Below are positions 42,304 to 52,209 of a stretch of DNA of 64,000 nt, in pieces (position 1 is the stretch's first letter; each line of letters opens with the position of its first letter). The stretch comes from Pedobacter sp. HMWF019 (GTDB taxonomy: Bacteria > Bacteroidota > Bacteroidia > Sphingobacteriales > Sphingobacteriaceae): NCBI RefSeq assembly GCF_003061025.1, contig NZ_QAIL01000086.1, positions 19,139-83,138 of the forward strand. Direction: 5' to 3'. The position numbers and the translations under genes are program-made. A model generated the notes under the pieces. It saw only the letters and a list, made by a program, of their open reading frames with translations. It did not search any database and was not told where the DNA came from.

Positions 42304-43311
42304 TCAGCTGCCGATCCGTCTATCCGAAATAAAGGGCACAATGGGATAAATATAATCTGTCAAATCTACACCCAGTGCTTCAGGAGATGATCCAACAAAA
42401 ACAGATCGTTTCCCTTTAATATAAATATTTCCCTCCTGATCAATCTCCACCATCGCCCATAAAGGATCTTTATAAGGCACCGTGTATTTCAACATCGGTT
42501 TAACTTTGTCTATAGCCTCAGAGTAACGAATCTCCTTATATTTATCTCCAAGCCATTGATAGGAAGCGCTGTTGATTTGCACATAATGTATCCCATTGAT
42601 TTGGTTGTAATAATCCTGATGGTGATGTCCGCTCAACACCATAATTACTTTATGTTTATTCTTTAGATTTGCCTGTTCCAATGTATAACGCATCAAAGTA
42701 CCATTCTCCAATCCACCTGCGTCATTATCCAGACCTTGATGACAAAATACAATCGTAGGCAATACAGTTTCGCTCAGATCTTTTTTTAACCAATCCAGCT
42801 GTGTCCTGGAAATAAAACGTGCATACCCGGCAGGGCGGTCTGGAGATGGATTATGTTCATTGCCATCCAGCACAATAAAATGAAATCCATTGGCATCGAA
42901 AGAATAATACTTCGCCTTTGCTTTCCAGAATTCCACCACCTGATCACGAGTATAGCCCCCATCGGTATCATGATTTCCAATTACATGATAACTTGGTCCT
43001 TTGAATTTCTCCCAAACCTTCATTAATGGCAGGTTCTCTTTTTTAGGAAAACAAAGGTCCCCCATCTGTATGATAAAATCAGGCACTTCCTTGTTCATTT
43101 CACCTATAAAGGCAGACAAGCGATCTACGCCATCATAAATCAAATCGTGATGCAAATCTGTGATCACACCAAACCTGATCTTTACTTTACCCGATTTCAT
43201 TACGGTTTGCACACGGTCTGTTCGGGCAAATAGTTTTTGAACCGGACTAACCACCAATGCACCAAGCGCTAGCTTTTGCAGAAAATATCTTCGGTTTTCA
43301 TTTTTCATCAT
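42304..43311 (-). CDS. Tat-exported calcineurin-like metallophosphoesterase
   Basis: A 335-residue phosphoesterase from ATG 43311 (the open frame begins at a TTG twelve bases earlier). The N-terminus NRRYFLQKLALGALVV is a twin-arginine-type signal. All metal-site blocks are present in order: GVITDLHHD, QMGDLCF, GNHDTDGG, IVFCHQG and LSGHHHQDYY. It probably acts on an extracytoplasmic phosphate ester; the substrate is unknown. It appears to be a single gene between the sigma factor and the thioredoxin-like gene. Confidence 0.88.
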   Translation of the reverse strand: MMKNENRRYFLQKLALGALVVSPVQKLFARTDRVQTVMKSGKVKIRFGVITDLHHDLIYDGVDRLSAFIGEMNKEVPDFIIQMGDLCFPKKENLPLMKVWEKFKGPSYHVIGNHDTDGGYTRDQVVEFWKAKAKYYSFDANGFHFIVLDGNEHNPSPDRPAGYARFISRTQLDWLKKDLSETVLPTIVFCHQGLDNDAGGLENGTLMRYTLEQANLKNKHKVIMVLSGHHHQDYYNQINGIHYVQINSASYQWLGDKYKEIRYSEAIDKVKPMLKYTVPYKDPLWAMVEIDQEGNIYIKGKRSVFVGSSPEALGVDLTDYIYPIVPFISDRRIGS

Positions 43312-43502
43312 TCTGTCTTTCAATTTAGGAGCTCAAATAAAGTATAGTAAAAATACACAAAGAATACATATACTAAACACTCTTAACTAAAAAACAAATC
43401 TAAGTCAGTGTTATTTTTTAGATCTTGAAGGATATAATGGAAATTATAGCAGATTATGGCTTTAACTAAACTCCGCCAAATCTGCCTGGGGTATTAGTGA
43501 GC

Positions 43503-43540
43503 TCTTGTTGGGGGGATAACGAACCCCTTATCCCAACAAG
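43503..43540. repeat. Stem-loop in the gap before the thioredoxin-like stop
   Basis: CTTGTTGGG and CCCAACAAG with inner GATAA/TTATC form a hairpin with a bulge of extra G. It lies 59 bases beyond the stop of the thioredoxin-like gene on the minus strand, so it may end that transcript, but no T-run follows. Confidence 0.45.
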
Positions 43541-43598
43541 ACCCTACTCAGATATGCGTCAGATACAACGCAGCCCAATAGAAGATTATATATTTATC

Positions 43599-44834
43599 TT
43601 ACTTTTCTACCCAGGTTTTCTCACCTTTTTGCATTTTATCAAGTGTAGTCTGATAAGTTCCTTTCTCATTTTCAGGAACTAATGCAATAGCTTTCTGCTG
43701 CACAGCAATGGCTTCATCTTTTTTCCCGGTTCTATACAGCAGATTAGCATAGGTATCCAAAAAAGCAGGTTCTTTACTTTGCGTTTCATCTACACTTCGT
43801 TTACTCCAGGCTAGAGCCTGCGCAACACATTCCGCATCTTTGCAATTTTCAAAAATCGTCCAGGCAAAACTGTTGAGCATCTGTCCATTTGTTTCTTTTC
43901 CATATTTACCCATATAAGCTAATACCGCAGACTGAAATTTCCGCCAGTTACCTGTATTCTGATAAAACTGAACCTGAAGAAGATCCGTTTGCTGGCTCAT
44001 ATCTACTGTCGGATATTTTGACTTTGCAACAGCAATCAGAGAATCCAGATTTGCTTTGGGATTTCTCAGATACCGGTAAACTTCTTCCTGAAGGATGATA
44101 CCGCCCAGTACAGCATTAGCCTTGCCTTTTCCAAGTACGGCATCAACCTTCTTAGGATCTTTAAGTAGTAATTGAAAACCTTTGCTCTTACTGTTGTCAG
44201 TAAACTTGCTTAGAAATTCCAGATTCTCTTTTGTATACAAATCTTTTTGTGTATCCAGATAAGCGGCTGCCAGTTTACCTGCATTTTCTTTATCATAAGC
44301 CTCTTCTGCGGCAAAAGCAAGTTGCTTTAAGGTTTCTGGAGTTTTGTTGCCCGTTTCATATTTTTTCAGTAAAGTATAATATTGCGTTTCCGGGTGCAGT
44401 GCTTTCTCCGCTTTAGCAATAAACTGATCAGCTTCTCCTCCACCAACAATACGATGTACCAGTTCACCATTTGGAGCAAAGATCAGGAAAGTTGGGTAAG
44501 CTTGAATCTTATAGGCTTTGTTGATTGCATCAGCATCAGCATACCAGCTTTTAACCTCTTCGCTGTCGCCGTTTGTTTTATCAAACTGTACCTTTACATT
44601 CACAAAGTTCTTATTAAAGAAAGTCCCCACCTTTTCCTGCGGAAAAATAGTACTGCTCATATATTTGCATGGCCCGCACCAGGTGGTAAAACAATCTACC
44701 AAAAGGTATTTATTTTCTTTTTTTGCTTTTTCTTTTACCTGCTGCCAGGTTGCCCCATGTTCAAAGTGGGTTCCTTTTTCCTGAGCAATACCTATAAATG
44801 GCAGCACAAGTAGTAATAATACGAGTTTCTTCAT
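43599..44834 (-). CDS. Secreted thioredoxin-like protein with helical repeat C-terminus
   Basis: A 411-residue protein with a signal peptide (ending GIAQE). The thioredoxin domain covers about residues 25-150 with a full WCGPC active site near residue 52 and cis-proline region QAYPTFLIF. Residues about 160-411 are helical and resemble TPR-type repeats (AFLDTYANLLYRTGKKDEAIAVQQKAIALVP). It probably works as a periplasmic thiol-disulfide oxidoreductase, reducing or rearranging disulfides, with the repeats binding a partner. Partner and pathway are unknown; no Dsb or cytochrome-maturation gene is near. Confidence 0.85.
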   Translation of the reverse strand: MKKLVLLLLVLPFIGIAQEKGTHFEHGATWQQVKEKAKKENKYLLVDCFTTWCGPCKYMSSTIFPQEKVGTFFNKNFVNVKVQFDKTNGDSEEVKSWYADADAINKAYKIQAYPTFLIFAPNGELVHRIVGGGEADQFIAKAEKALHPETQYYTLLKKYETGNKTPETLKQLAFAAEEAYDKENAGKLAAAYLDTQKDLYTKENLEFLSKFTDNSKSKGFQLLLKDPKKVDAVLGKGKANAVLGGIILQEEVYRYLRNPKANLDSLIAVAKSKYPTVDMSQQTDLLQVQFYQNTGNWRKFQSAVLAYMGKYGKETNGQMLNSFAWTIFENCKDAECVAQALAWSKRSVDETQSKEPAFLDTYANLLYRTGKKDEAIAVQQKAIALVPENEKGTYQTTLDKMQKGEKTWVEK

Positions 44835-44904
44835 TTGTTTTACGTTATAAGTTTAATGCCTAATTTAATAAATTACTAGGACACAAGGGTATACTTAAAT
44901 AACA

Positions 44905-47034
44905 TTAACCAAAATGGATTTTAAGTACCGATGATAACGATAATAAAAGTCGAAGTTGATGTTGCAATGTACCTTCATTGCTGTTGTTATCCTCATTTTC
45001 TGAGTAATGTAAGTCTGTATTGATTCTTTTAAGATCTAATAAAAGGCTTTTTTTAAGACAATAGTGTAAGTTATTGACTACTTGCTCTACGATAAGACGG
45101 TCTGAATCCGATTGATCCTGTTGCTTTGCCGATAGGGAAAGTGAGGCGATAATCGCATTAATCCTGTAATTGAGAATCTGAATTTTATGAATACCCTGAA
45201 TATCAACACTTTTACCTTTAGGCTCCAGATGGATATAATGAAGCGTTTCAGAAAATTTAGCCAGCTGAATATAGCCACTTTTGCGGGCAAGCTTGGATGC
45301 TGTAATCCCAACCTGTTCTCCCCACAATTCTGCAATCACCTTATTTAAATAATTAATATTGGCATCAAGGATATTTGACATCAGCGACTTAAGCCCCTTA
45401 AGCTCCCATATTGGAAAAAGAAAGGCAGCAAGAAAAGCCATCACACATCCTGCAACGGTATAACCAATACGTTCGGTAATAATATAATCGGCGTGACCAC
45501 TGTAAATACTTAGACAAAGAATAACCATTGCTGTAATGCAGATTACACTGACCACATATTTAATTCGGTTGAAAGTAAAAAAGCCAAGCAAAAAGAAAGT
45601 GGAAAGACTAAGCAGTACGGATTCCTGCCTGATAACGAGCAGTAAAACCAGTCCAAGGGTTGCTCCAATAAAAGTACCCAATAAACGCTCAATATTTCTT
45701 TTCCATGTAAGTCCGAACCTGGGTTTTGCAACAATGACAATGGTGAGCAGCATCCAGTAGTTATATTTCCCATATGGAAATAAAAATGTAATCAAATAAG
45801 CACCTAAACACAGAAACGCCAACCTTAAAGAAAACCTAAAAATCGGAGAGCTAAAGGAGAAATGTCGTTTTAATGAACCTGGTTTTAGAAGCTGAGGAGG
45901 TAAAAAATCTTCATAAGAAATATCATTCCATTTAAGATCAGGATGAATGGCCGATATAGGTTGATCCTTTCTTATGACCTGTATGTGCAGGGCAATATCT
46001 TCAAGGTTTTTGAGTACCTTCAGAAGAATAGGCGCATTTGTTTCATTTTCAGTTATTGCATAATTTTTTAAAGAGGTTTTAACCTCTTCAAATTTGATCA
46101 GGCGAAGCGATTGCTGTGCTTTTCTGGCTGGCCTCAGGAAAGTGCCACTCAGTACATTCATTTCTTCGGCAAGAATTTCAATCAACTCTATGATCAGGTT
46201 TAAAGCGGCCGTTTTACTCAAAGCTGTTCTTACAAAAGCATAGTCGTAATGTATGGCTGTGACCTGTTCGTATAGATCAATTACGCTTATCGCTGTCCTC
46301 AATAACTGCTGCCCTCTTTCATTGGTAGGATTCATTGCTGTTTTATCACTAAGCAGAAGTTCTCTGATCAGTTCCTGCTTTTCACTGACCTTGATGTGTA
46401 AAGCAATGTTCTCCTGATAGCATTCCTCCAATGGAACATCAGCATTATAGCAATTTGCTTTTGATTTCAGGAAAGCAGCCGTACTGGTAATACATTCAAA
46501 AATGGCTTGGTGCAATGAACGGTAAGGCCAGATTAGAATTTGAAGCAAGCTGATCAGGTAAAACCATGATCCGCCAATGAAGATATACCAGCTAAACAAC
46601 AAAGGGTCTTCTGGATGCAAACCAAGTGTAAAAATAGCCAGTATCAATGCCATTGTACCCATTAATGCAAACCTGTACCCAAAAATGGCCAGCATCGAGA
46701 AGAGGAAAGACAACAGAAAAATACCGCTGGCTGTGAACCAGGGGTTATGGAGTGAGCAGGAAATGATTGATGCAGTTAAAGAAAACGTTATAATACAGGC
46801 AACAGCGCTTTTAAATTTGTTCGCTTTATTACCAGGAACATCAGTTAAGCTAATCAGTAGTGCCCCTACCCCAACTCCTATTGCAGCATGTGCCTGATGA
46901 TTAAAAAACAACAAAACAACTGGCAGTACAACTGTTGCTGTATTGCGCAATGCATCTGTAAAATACTCTCCATAAATCAAGCGGGTCAGCCTGGTTTTTA
47001 CATTATCCCAATTCACCAAATTCTTGCTAAACAT
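44905..47034 (-). CDS. FUSC/YccS-YhfK family membrane protein
   Basis: A 709-residue inner-membrane protein with two helix clusters, about residues 27-180 and 395-545, each followed by a cytoplasmic helical region. This duplicated arrangement is that of FUSC/YccS-type putative efflux proteins (related to aromatic acid exporters and ArAE). The second cluster has YNYWMLLTIVIVAKPRFGLTWKRNIERLLGT, written here in part, the best conserved block of the family. The transported substrate is unknown. No membrane-fusion partner gene is adjacent. Confidence 0.86.
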   Translation of the reverse strand: MFSKNLVNWDNVKTRLTRLIYGEYFTDALRNTATVVLPVVLLFFNHQAHAAIGVGVGALLISLTDVPGNKANKFKSAVACIITFSLTASIISCSLHNPWFTASGIFLLSFLFSMLAIFGYRFALMGTMALILAIFTLGLHPEDPLLFSWYIFIGGSWFYLISLLQILIWPYRSLHQAIFECITSTAAFLKSKANCYNADVPLEECYQENIALHIKVSEKQELIRELLLSDKTAMNPTNERGQQLLRTAISVIDLYEQVTAIHYDYAFVRTALSKTAALNLIIELIEILAEEMNVLSGTFLRPARKAQQSLRLIKFEEVKTSLKNYAITENETNAPILLKVLKNLEDIALHIQVIRKDQPISAIHPDLKWNDISYEDFLPPQLLKPGSLKRHFSFSSPIFRFSLRLAFLCLGAYLITFLFPYGKYNYWMLLTIVIVAKPRFGLTWKRNIERLLGTFIGATLGLVLLLVIRQESVLLSLSTFFLLGFFTFNRIKYVVSVICITAMVILCLSIYSGHADYIITERIGYTVAGCVMAFLAAFLFPIWELKGLKSLMSNILDANINYLNKVIAELWGEQVGITASKLARKSGYIQLAKFSETLHYIHLEPKGKSVDIQGIHKIQILNYRINAIIASLSLSAKQQDQSDSDRLIVEQVVNNLHYCLKKSLLLDLKRINTDLHYSENEDNNSNEGTLQHQLRLLLSLSSVLKIHFG

Positions 47035-47144
47035 GATCTATATGATCCTTTCGGCTGCAAAAGTATTATATAAAATCCGAATGTAGTTAGCAAGTCATGC
47101 ATTTAAAACGCGAAATTATTTTAAACTCCAAAACCAGAATGCCT

Positions 47145-47705
47145 TTAGTTAAATGACTTTCTGAATTCTAAAGGAGATATTTTAGTTTTTGCTTTAAACA
47201 ACTTGCTGAAAGACTGCGGATGCCCAAACCCCAGGTCGTAGGCAACTTCGCTTACCGATAAACTTGTGGCAGATAGTTTTTCCTTCGCCTTCTCTATGAT
47301 CTTCTGGTGTATAAGGTGCTGTGAATAGAAATTATGGTCGCCTTTTCCTTGTCCGAGAGGTGTAATGCTTCATTTGCAGCATAGGAAAAAAAACCATATT
47401 GCTTTATTTTTTTGCTAAAGGATAATTCCACAAAAAGTCAGGGTGTATCAACAAAGTGTATTGGGAGCATATTTCTGCATCATTGTTCCCATGATTGCCA
47501 ATAACTTGATTAGGTGCAGCAAATGACAAACCTCCTTCATCAAAATCGTAATAATCCTAACCATATTTTAACTTGCCGCCCAAACTTGATTTATAGGAAA
47601 TTTTATAAAAATGCAGTACATGAAACTGCGGCAAATTACTTAAGATGACCCGGTTCGTTGCGCCGTCAATCAAACTGATTAAGGGATGGGCAGGTGCAGG
47701 CAAAC
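47145..47705 (-). pseudogene. Decayed AraC family regulator
   Basis: Reading the minus strand in three frames recovers a common Bacteroidota AraC regulator: HPLISLID and LPQFHVLHFYKISYKSSLGGK, YYDFDEGGLSFAAPNQVIG, LIHPDFLWNYPLAKK, YGFFSYAANEALHLSDKEK, then the C-terminal HTH IIEKAKEKLSATSLSVSEVAYDLGFG ending KSFN and a stop at 47145. Lesions are an in-frame TAG at 47557-47559, a missing base in the A7/T7 run at 47407-47413, and an internal deletion near 47335 that removes the first HTH and shifts the frame. It is non-functional. It fills most of the gap between FUSC and GH95. Confidence 0.82.
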
Positions 47706-47761
47706 CGAGAAAGCCTCAAAGCCTAAAACAATATCACTTTAGTAAGGTGGTCAAATCACGT

Positions 47762-50233
47762 TTATAAAGCGACTAATTGATACACTGTATTTTTTAAAGT
47801 TTTAAATTTAGTCTGGTAGCCTCCGGCATTTTTTTCGGAACTAAACTTTACACCATTTACTCTTATTGGTATATCCGTTTGCAAAATACATTCATCCCCA
47901 TTTATTGATTTTATTGACCCAGTCTGTAATTTCCCATTATTCCAGTTGATCGCGATTTCAAATCCACCTCTGGCTTTAAGCCCTTTTATGTCTCCTTCGC
48001 TCCAGGCTTTTGGTAAGGCAGGTAATAACTGAATATAACCGAGGTGACTTTGCATGAGCATCTCGGCCATTCCAGCAGTACCCGCGAAATTGCCGTCAAT
48101 TTGAAAAGGAGGATGTGCGTCAAAAAAATTCGGATAAGTACCACCTCCCATTACACTGCCACCAGTGGTTTCCACATAGTTTAACAACTGCCTGATCAGG
48201 CTATAAGCATGGTCTCCATCTCGTAACCTTGCCCACCAGTTGATTTTCCAGCCTTTACTCCAACCAGTACCATCGTCTCCGCGTATCTCAAGCGTTTTAC
48301 GCGCAGCCACAAAATATGCTGGGGTTAAAGGAGATATTTCGCGACCTGGATGCAATCCAAAAAGTTGTGAAACATGCCTGTGATGAATATCTGTTTCAGA
48401 AAAATCCTTGTACCATTCCTGAATCCCTCCATTAGCTCCAATTTTTAACGGATATAATTTCTTTTGCTTGGCAACCAGTACATCCCGAAAACCATTATCG
48501 GTCCCTAAAACATTTGCAGCTTCAATAACATTTGCAAAAAGATCCCGGATAATAGACATATCCATAGTCGTTGCTACGGATACCGACTGTTCTACTCCAT
48601 TTTTATCCTTAAACTTATTTTCGGGAGAAGTTGCCGGCGCGGTCACCAGATAACCATCTTTATCTTCAACTAACCAATCCAATGTAAACAGAACAGCGTC
48701 CTTCATCACAGGATAGGCCTTTTGCGCCAGGAACTTTTTATCGCCAGTATATCGATAATGCTCATATAAATGTTGAGAAAGCCAATTGCCTCCCATTGCC
48801 CAGTTTGCCCAGACTGGATCACCAGCACCGCGGTCCCCAACAGGATTACTTAAAGCCCATATATCGGAATTGTGGTGCGCAACCCAGCCGTTGGCGTTAT
48901 AAAATTCCTTTGCAGTTACTTTTCCGGTTTTTGCTAAACTTTGTATCCAGTCCAACAGCGGCTCGTGCATTTCAGAAAGATTGGTTAGCTCGGCGGGCCA
49001 GTAATTCATCTGCGTATTGATGTTAATGGTGTAATTTGAACTCCAGGGTGCCCGGAGTTCCTTATTCCAGATTCCCTGTAGATTTGCAGGAGGCCCGCCT
49101 GGACGGGATGAAGACATCAGCAAATATCTTCCATACTGAAAATAAAGTGTTTCCAAACCAGGATCATACACCCCTGAAGTATATCGCTTCAAGCGTTCAT
49201 CAGAAGGCAACTTAACATTCGGATTATCCGCCAATGTATCCTTAACAGAGAAAGAAACCCGGTCAAAATATTTTTTAAAATCGGCAATATGTGCATTTAG
49301 AATACTTAGATATGTTTTTGCTGAAGCTTTACGTATTAAATCACTGGCAAGTTTATTTTCATCCTTACCCTCTTTATCCGGACATTTATCAAATCCATTA
49401 AAACTAGTAACCGCCGCCACATACAACAACACTTCAGTTGCCCCTTTCACAACAAGCTGTTCATTTTGTGTAAGTATACGCCCGTCTTTACTTAAGGCTT
49501 TAATCCGATATTGAAACCGCATTCCATTACATCCGGTTGTATCCTGGTAAACAACAGGTTCCTGATCTTTAGGATTATAATAGGAAGGATTTACATGGGC
49601 CGGCGCTTTGCCACTGACCACCAGTTCATTTCCTGATGGCAGAGACAGGTGGTACTTCAGCAAACTTTTTACAGATATGGCCAGGTTAAGTTGACCAGCT
49701 TTACTGGCCCGGATTCTAACCATCATCAGGTTATCAGGGGAAGAAATAAAAACTTCACGTGTATATTTCACATCCCCAACGGTAAAACGTGTGGTGGCAA
49801 TTCCCCTGTTCAAATCCAGATCGCGGTAGTAGTCACTAAATTTATGCCCCGCAAAATCCTGTTTGATCAGGATATCACCCATAGGCAGATAAGATTGAGA
49901 ATACAGCCCCTGCATCTCTTTTGACAAAGAATTGGCCTCCGTATAATCCTCATGTTTCAATAGCGCCTCACGCAATTTTGGAAGATAATTTTTAGCCTCA
50001 GGGTTTACCTCTTTTTTTACCGGTCCACCACTCCACAATGTACTCTCATTGAGTTGCAGCAGTTCTTCCTCAACTCCCCCGAAAACCATAGCACCGATTT
50101 TCCCATTACCAAGGGGTAAAGCCTCTAGCCATTTTTCGGCAGGCTTGTTATACCACAATTTCAGGTTATTCTCATGCTGAGAAAAACAGCAAATCGTACA
50201 AAAAGATAAAAGACCAGTTAGTAAATACTTCAT
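47762..50233 (-). CDS. Glycoside hydrolase family 95 (alpha-L-fucosidase-type)
   Basis: An 823-residue secreted enzyme. After the signal peptide (CCFSQ) the N-terminal beta-domain has [22 protein letters not shown] and [11 protein letters not shown], the GH95 opening. The (alpha/alpha)6 catalytic domain has [29 protein letters not shown] (partly listed) and the late [21 protein letters not shown]95 enzymes cleave alpha-1,2-L-fucose, with some members acting on alpha-L-galactose. It is not contiguous with the SusC/D locus. The decayed AraC gene lies downstream of it. Confidence 0.92.
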   Translation of the reverse strand: MKYLLTGLLSFCTICCFSQHENNLKLWYNKPAEKWLEALPLGNGKIGAMVFGGVEEELLQLNESTLWSGGPVKKEVNPEAKNYLPKLREALLKHEDYTEANSLSKEMQGLYSQSYLPMGDILIKQDFAGHKFSDYYRDLDLNRGIATTRFTVGDVKYTREVFISSPDNLMMVRIRASKAGQLNLAISVKSLLKYHLSLPSGNELVVSGKAPAHVNPSYYNPKDQEPVVYQDTTGCNGMRFQYRIKALSKDGRILTQNEQLVVKGATEVLLYVAAVTSFNGFDKCPDKEGKDENKLASDLIRKASAKTYLSILNAHIADFKKYFDRVSFSVKDTLADNPNVKLPSDERLKRYTSGVYDPGLETLYFQYGRYLLMSSSRPGGPPANLQGIWNKELRAPWSSNYTININTQMNYWPAELTNLSEMHEPLLDWIQSLAKTGKVTAKEFYNANGWVAHHNSDIWALSNPVGDRGAGDPVWANWAMGGNWLSQHLYEHYRYTGDKKFLAQKAYPVMKDAVLFTLDWLVEDKDGYLVTAPATSPENKFKDKNGVEQSVSVATTMDMSIIRDLFANVIEAANVLGTDNGFRDVLVAKQKKLYPLKIGANGGIQEWYKDFSETDIHHRHVSQLFGLHPGREISPLTPAYFVAARKTLEIRGDDGTGWSKGWKINWWARLRDGDHAYSLIRQLLNYVETTGGSVMGGGTYPNFFDAHPPFQIDGNFAGTAGMAEMLMQSHLGYIQLLPALPKAWSEGDIKGLKARGGFEIAINWNNGKLQTGSIKSINGDECILQTDIPIRVNGVKFSSEKNAGGYQTKFKTLKNTVYQLVAL

Positions 50234-50564
50234 TTAGATTTAGTTTGTTAATCGGAATATCGACATTTTTTCATTAAATACCTGAATAGTGTGAGCCATC
50301 AATATCCAAGTAAGACAATGCAGATATAGAAAAACACTCACTAACCCGCCATTTTATAAAAATTTTTGATCAGGTGGGTATAAGATGCCAGTTTCAACAT
50401 CTTATATAAAAGGACGTACTTCTATTTAAGGATAAAAGTACCATGCCTGTTAGTGAAAAGAAAGATACTCTGTATTATACAGGTATTATTTGGTTAAAAT
50501 AAAAAAAAAGGCTATAAGTCTAAGTTCGACAAAAAACCGCTTCCAGCCCAATCTGCAACCAAGA

Positions 50565-50628
50565 AAATATGTTTTACTGATCAAACCTTAGAACTTCTAA
50601 GATTCAGAGCAATCAGTAAAACATATTT
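50565..50628. repeat. 17-bp perfect inverted repeat with nested inner stem
   Basis: Arms 50565-50581 (AAATATGTTTTACTGAT) and 50612-50628 are perfect reverse complements. The 30-base spacer holds a second perfect dyad CTTAGAA-C-TTCTAAG (50587-50601). It lies in the 502-base gap between the hexulose-phosphate synthase stop and the GH95 start. No T-run follows on either strand. The rest of the gap shows no gene. Confidence 0.85.
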
Positions 50629-50735
50629 CTACTACCTAAATTGCTCATCCTGCAAATGCAGTTTCGCGCATTTACACAATAACGCCTTCTCTTCCAGCAA
50701 TACGCAAGGTGATCAATTGTTAAATAACGATCAGA

Positions 50736-51368
50736 TTAAGCTGCGTCTATGGCCTCTCGAAGGGCTTTGGCTGCAGCTGCTGGATCTTCTGCTCCATAGA
50801 TGGCTGCTCCTGCTACCGCAACCTGGGCACCAGCCCTGATTACTGCTGTAACATTATCAATGTTCACGCCTCCAGCGATAGAAACCGGAACGCCAGCTCT
50901 TGCTGCCTCATCAATGAGCACCTGGATAGAGTAACCTGCAGTCCATTGCTCATCCAGTCCCGCGTGAAGTTCAACAAACGCAATGCCAAGTTCTGTTACT
51001 TCCTGAGCTCTTTTAACCCTGTCGGGATAGCCAATAGTGTCTACTACAACACCTTTCCCGTGCGCTTTTGCTGCTTTTACCGCACCAATAATAGTTGCAT
51101 TTCCTGCAGCTCCCATAACTGTTACCAAATCAGCACCTGCTTTAAAAGCGATATCCGCTTCCAGTTCACCCGCATCAGCAGTTTTAAGATCCGCAAAAAC
51201 CAATTTATCGGGGTGTGCATTTTTCATAGCGGTAATCACTGTTGATCCCATGTTCTTGATTAAAGGTGTTCCCAATTCTATAATGTCAACATAGGGTGCT
51301 ACTTTTGCGGCCAATGCCAGTGCTTCTTCTGTCGTCAATAAATCTATTGCTACTTGTAATTTTGCCAT
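50736..51368 (-). CDS. hxlA: 3-hexulose-6-phosphate synthase
   Basis: A 210-residue enzyme of the OMP decarboxylase-like barrel family that condenses formaldehyde with ribulose-5-phosphate to hexulose-6-phosphate. The Asp-Lys-Thr-Asp motif is FADLKTADAG near residue 60, with LVTVMGAAGN and AVAGAAIYGAEDP (phosphate-binding loop) at the C-terminus. The paired isomerase is the next gene upstream in the operon, which separates it from the KGPDC relatives of ascorbate use. Cytoplasmic. Probably used for formaldehyde removal, since no methanol oxidation genes are in view. Confidence 0.92.
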   Translation of the reverse strand: MAKLQVAIDLLTTEEALALAAKVAPYVDIIELGTPLIKNMGSTVITAMKNAHPDKLVFADLKTADAGELEADIAFKAGADLVTVMGAAGNATIIGAVKAAKAHGKGVVVDTIGYPDRVKRAQEVTELGIAFVELHAGLDEQWTAGYSIQVLIDEAARAGVPVSIAGGVNIDNVTAVIRAGAQVAVAGAAIYGAEDPAAAAKALREAIDAA

Positions 51369-51406
51369 AATTATATTTAATTAATATGTGTTCGTGTATA
51401 TTGATG

Positions 51407-52012
51407 TTATTCAAGATTGGCATGGCGTTCCCAGAGCACCTCGGAAGGTGTTCCATCCATTTTCCAAAGCGATTGGAAAACTACATCCATTAAGAGAAAT
51501 AAGAACTGCTCAAACAGACTACCAGCATATTGCTTTGATCTTTTTCCCTCAAATTCCTGTTTTCCGGCCGCAGGTATAAAAACCGTATGATCTGCTATTC
51601 CGGCAAGTTCAGAAAGTGGTGCAGTTGTCAGAGCAATTACCTTTGCACCCGCAACAATCGCTTTTTGTGCAGCACTGACCATGGAGCCTGTGCTGCCAGA
51701 ACCGGAAGCAACTAACAATAAATCTCCTTGCCCGATCGCCGGAGTCGTCGTATCGCCTACAAAAAATACAGTTAAACCAAGATGCATCAATCTCATTGCA
51801 GCGCCACGTAATGCAAAGCCCGACCGCCCTGCTGCGATTAGAAAGATTCTTTGCGAATATTGAATTCCATTGATTAATGGGATCAGGGTTTCCGTATCGA
51901 TCTTTTTAGCCAACTGCTGGTTTTCATAAATGATTAAATCCAGGTTTAATTGCAGTTCTCTGTTTAAATTCCGAAAATCCAAGTTGTCTGTTTCTGTTCC
52001 CTCTGTTTTCAT
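51407..52012 (-). CDS. hxlB: 6-phospho-3-hexuloisomerase
   Basis: A 201-residue SIS-domain isomerase that converts hexulose-6-phosphate to fructose-6-phosphate, completing formaldehyde fixation. The sugar-phosphate loops are AAGRSGFALRGAAMRLMHLG (about residue 57) and LLVASGSGSTGSMVSAAQKA (about 103); a lysine/threonine-rich site (VIALTTAP) follows. It lies 38 bases before the synthase gene. A TACCTTTG promoter box stands 17 bases before its start, and a divergent AraC regulator begins 198 bases away. Confidence 0.92.
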   Translation of the reverse strand: MKTEGTETDNLDFRNLNRELQLNLDLIIYENQQLAKKIDTETLIPLINGIQYSQRIFLIAAGRSGFALRGAAMRLMHLGLTVFFVGDTTTPAIGQGDLLLVASGSGSTGSMVSAAQKAIVAGAKVIALTTAPLSELAGIADHTVFIPAAGKQEFEGKRSKQYAGSLFEQFLFLLMDVVFQSLWKMDGTPSEVLWERHANLE

Positions 52013-52029
52013 ATCAGTTTCTTAATTGT

Positions 52030-52037
52030 CAAAGGTA
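52030..52037 (-). promoter_or_regulatory. Promoter -7 box of the hxlBA operon
   Basis: TACCTTTG on the minus strand fits TAnnTTTG; the transcript would begin near 52025, about 12 bases before the isomerase ATG. No TTTG -33 element is visible, suggesting dependence on an activator such as the divergent AraC protein. Confidence 0.5.
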
Positions 52038-52197
52038 GAACCGAAGGTAGATTAGTGCTTTACACTATCAGCGCATTACATGGGATTATCTGGAAATAAA
52101 ATAGACTGAATGTCATAATTACAGATCATTTCAATACCTATTTCCGAATTGTCCTCCATAATTATCTAATTATCCAACCAGACGATCTTTAACCTTT

Positions 52198-52205
52198 TAT
52201 CTTTG
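52198..52205 (+). promoter_or_regulatory. Promoter -7 box of the araC gene, predicting a leaderless mRNA
   Basis: TATCTTTG followed by CAAG and then ATG 52210. The predicted transcript start coincides with the start codon. Confidence 0.5.
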
Positions 52206-52209
52206 CAAG

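Noticed and set aside
44382..44813. Open frame of 143 codons on the plus strand
   Set aside because: It is antisense to the thioredoxin-like gene, which carries an intact WCGPC site; composition looks like a shadow.
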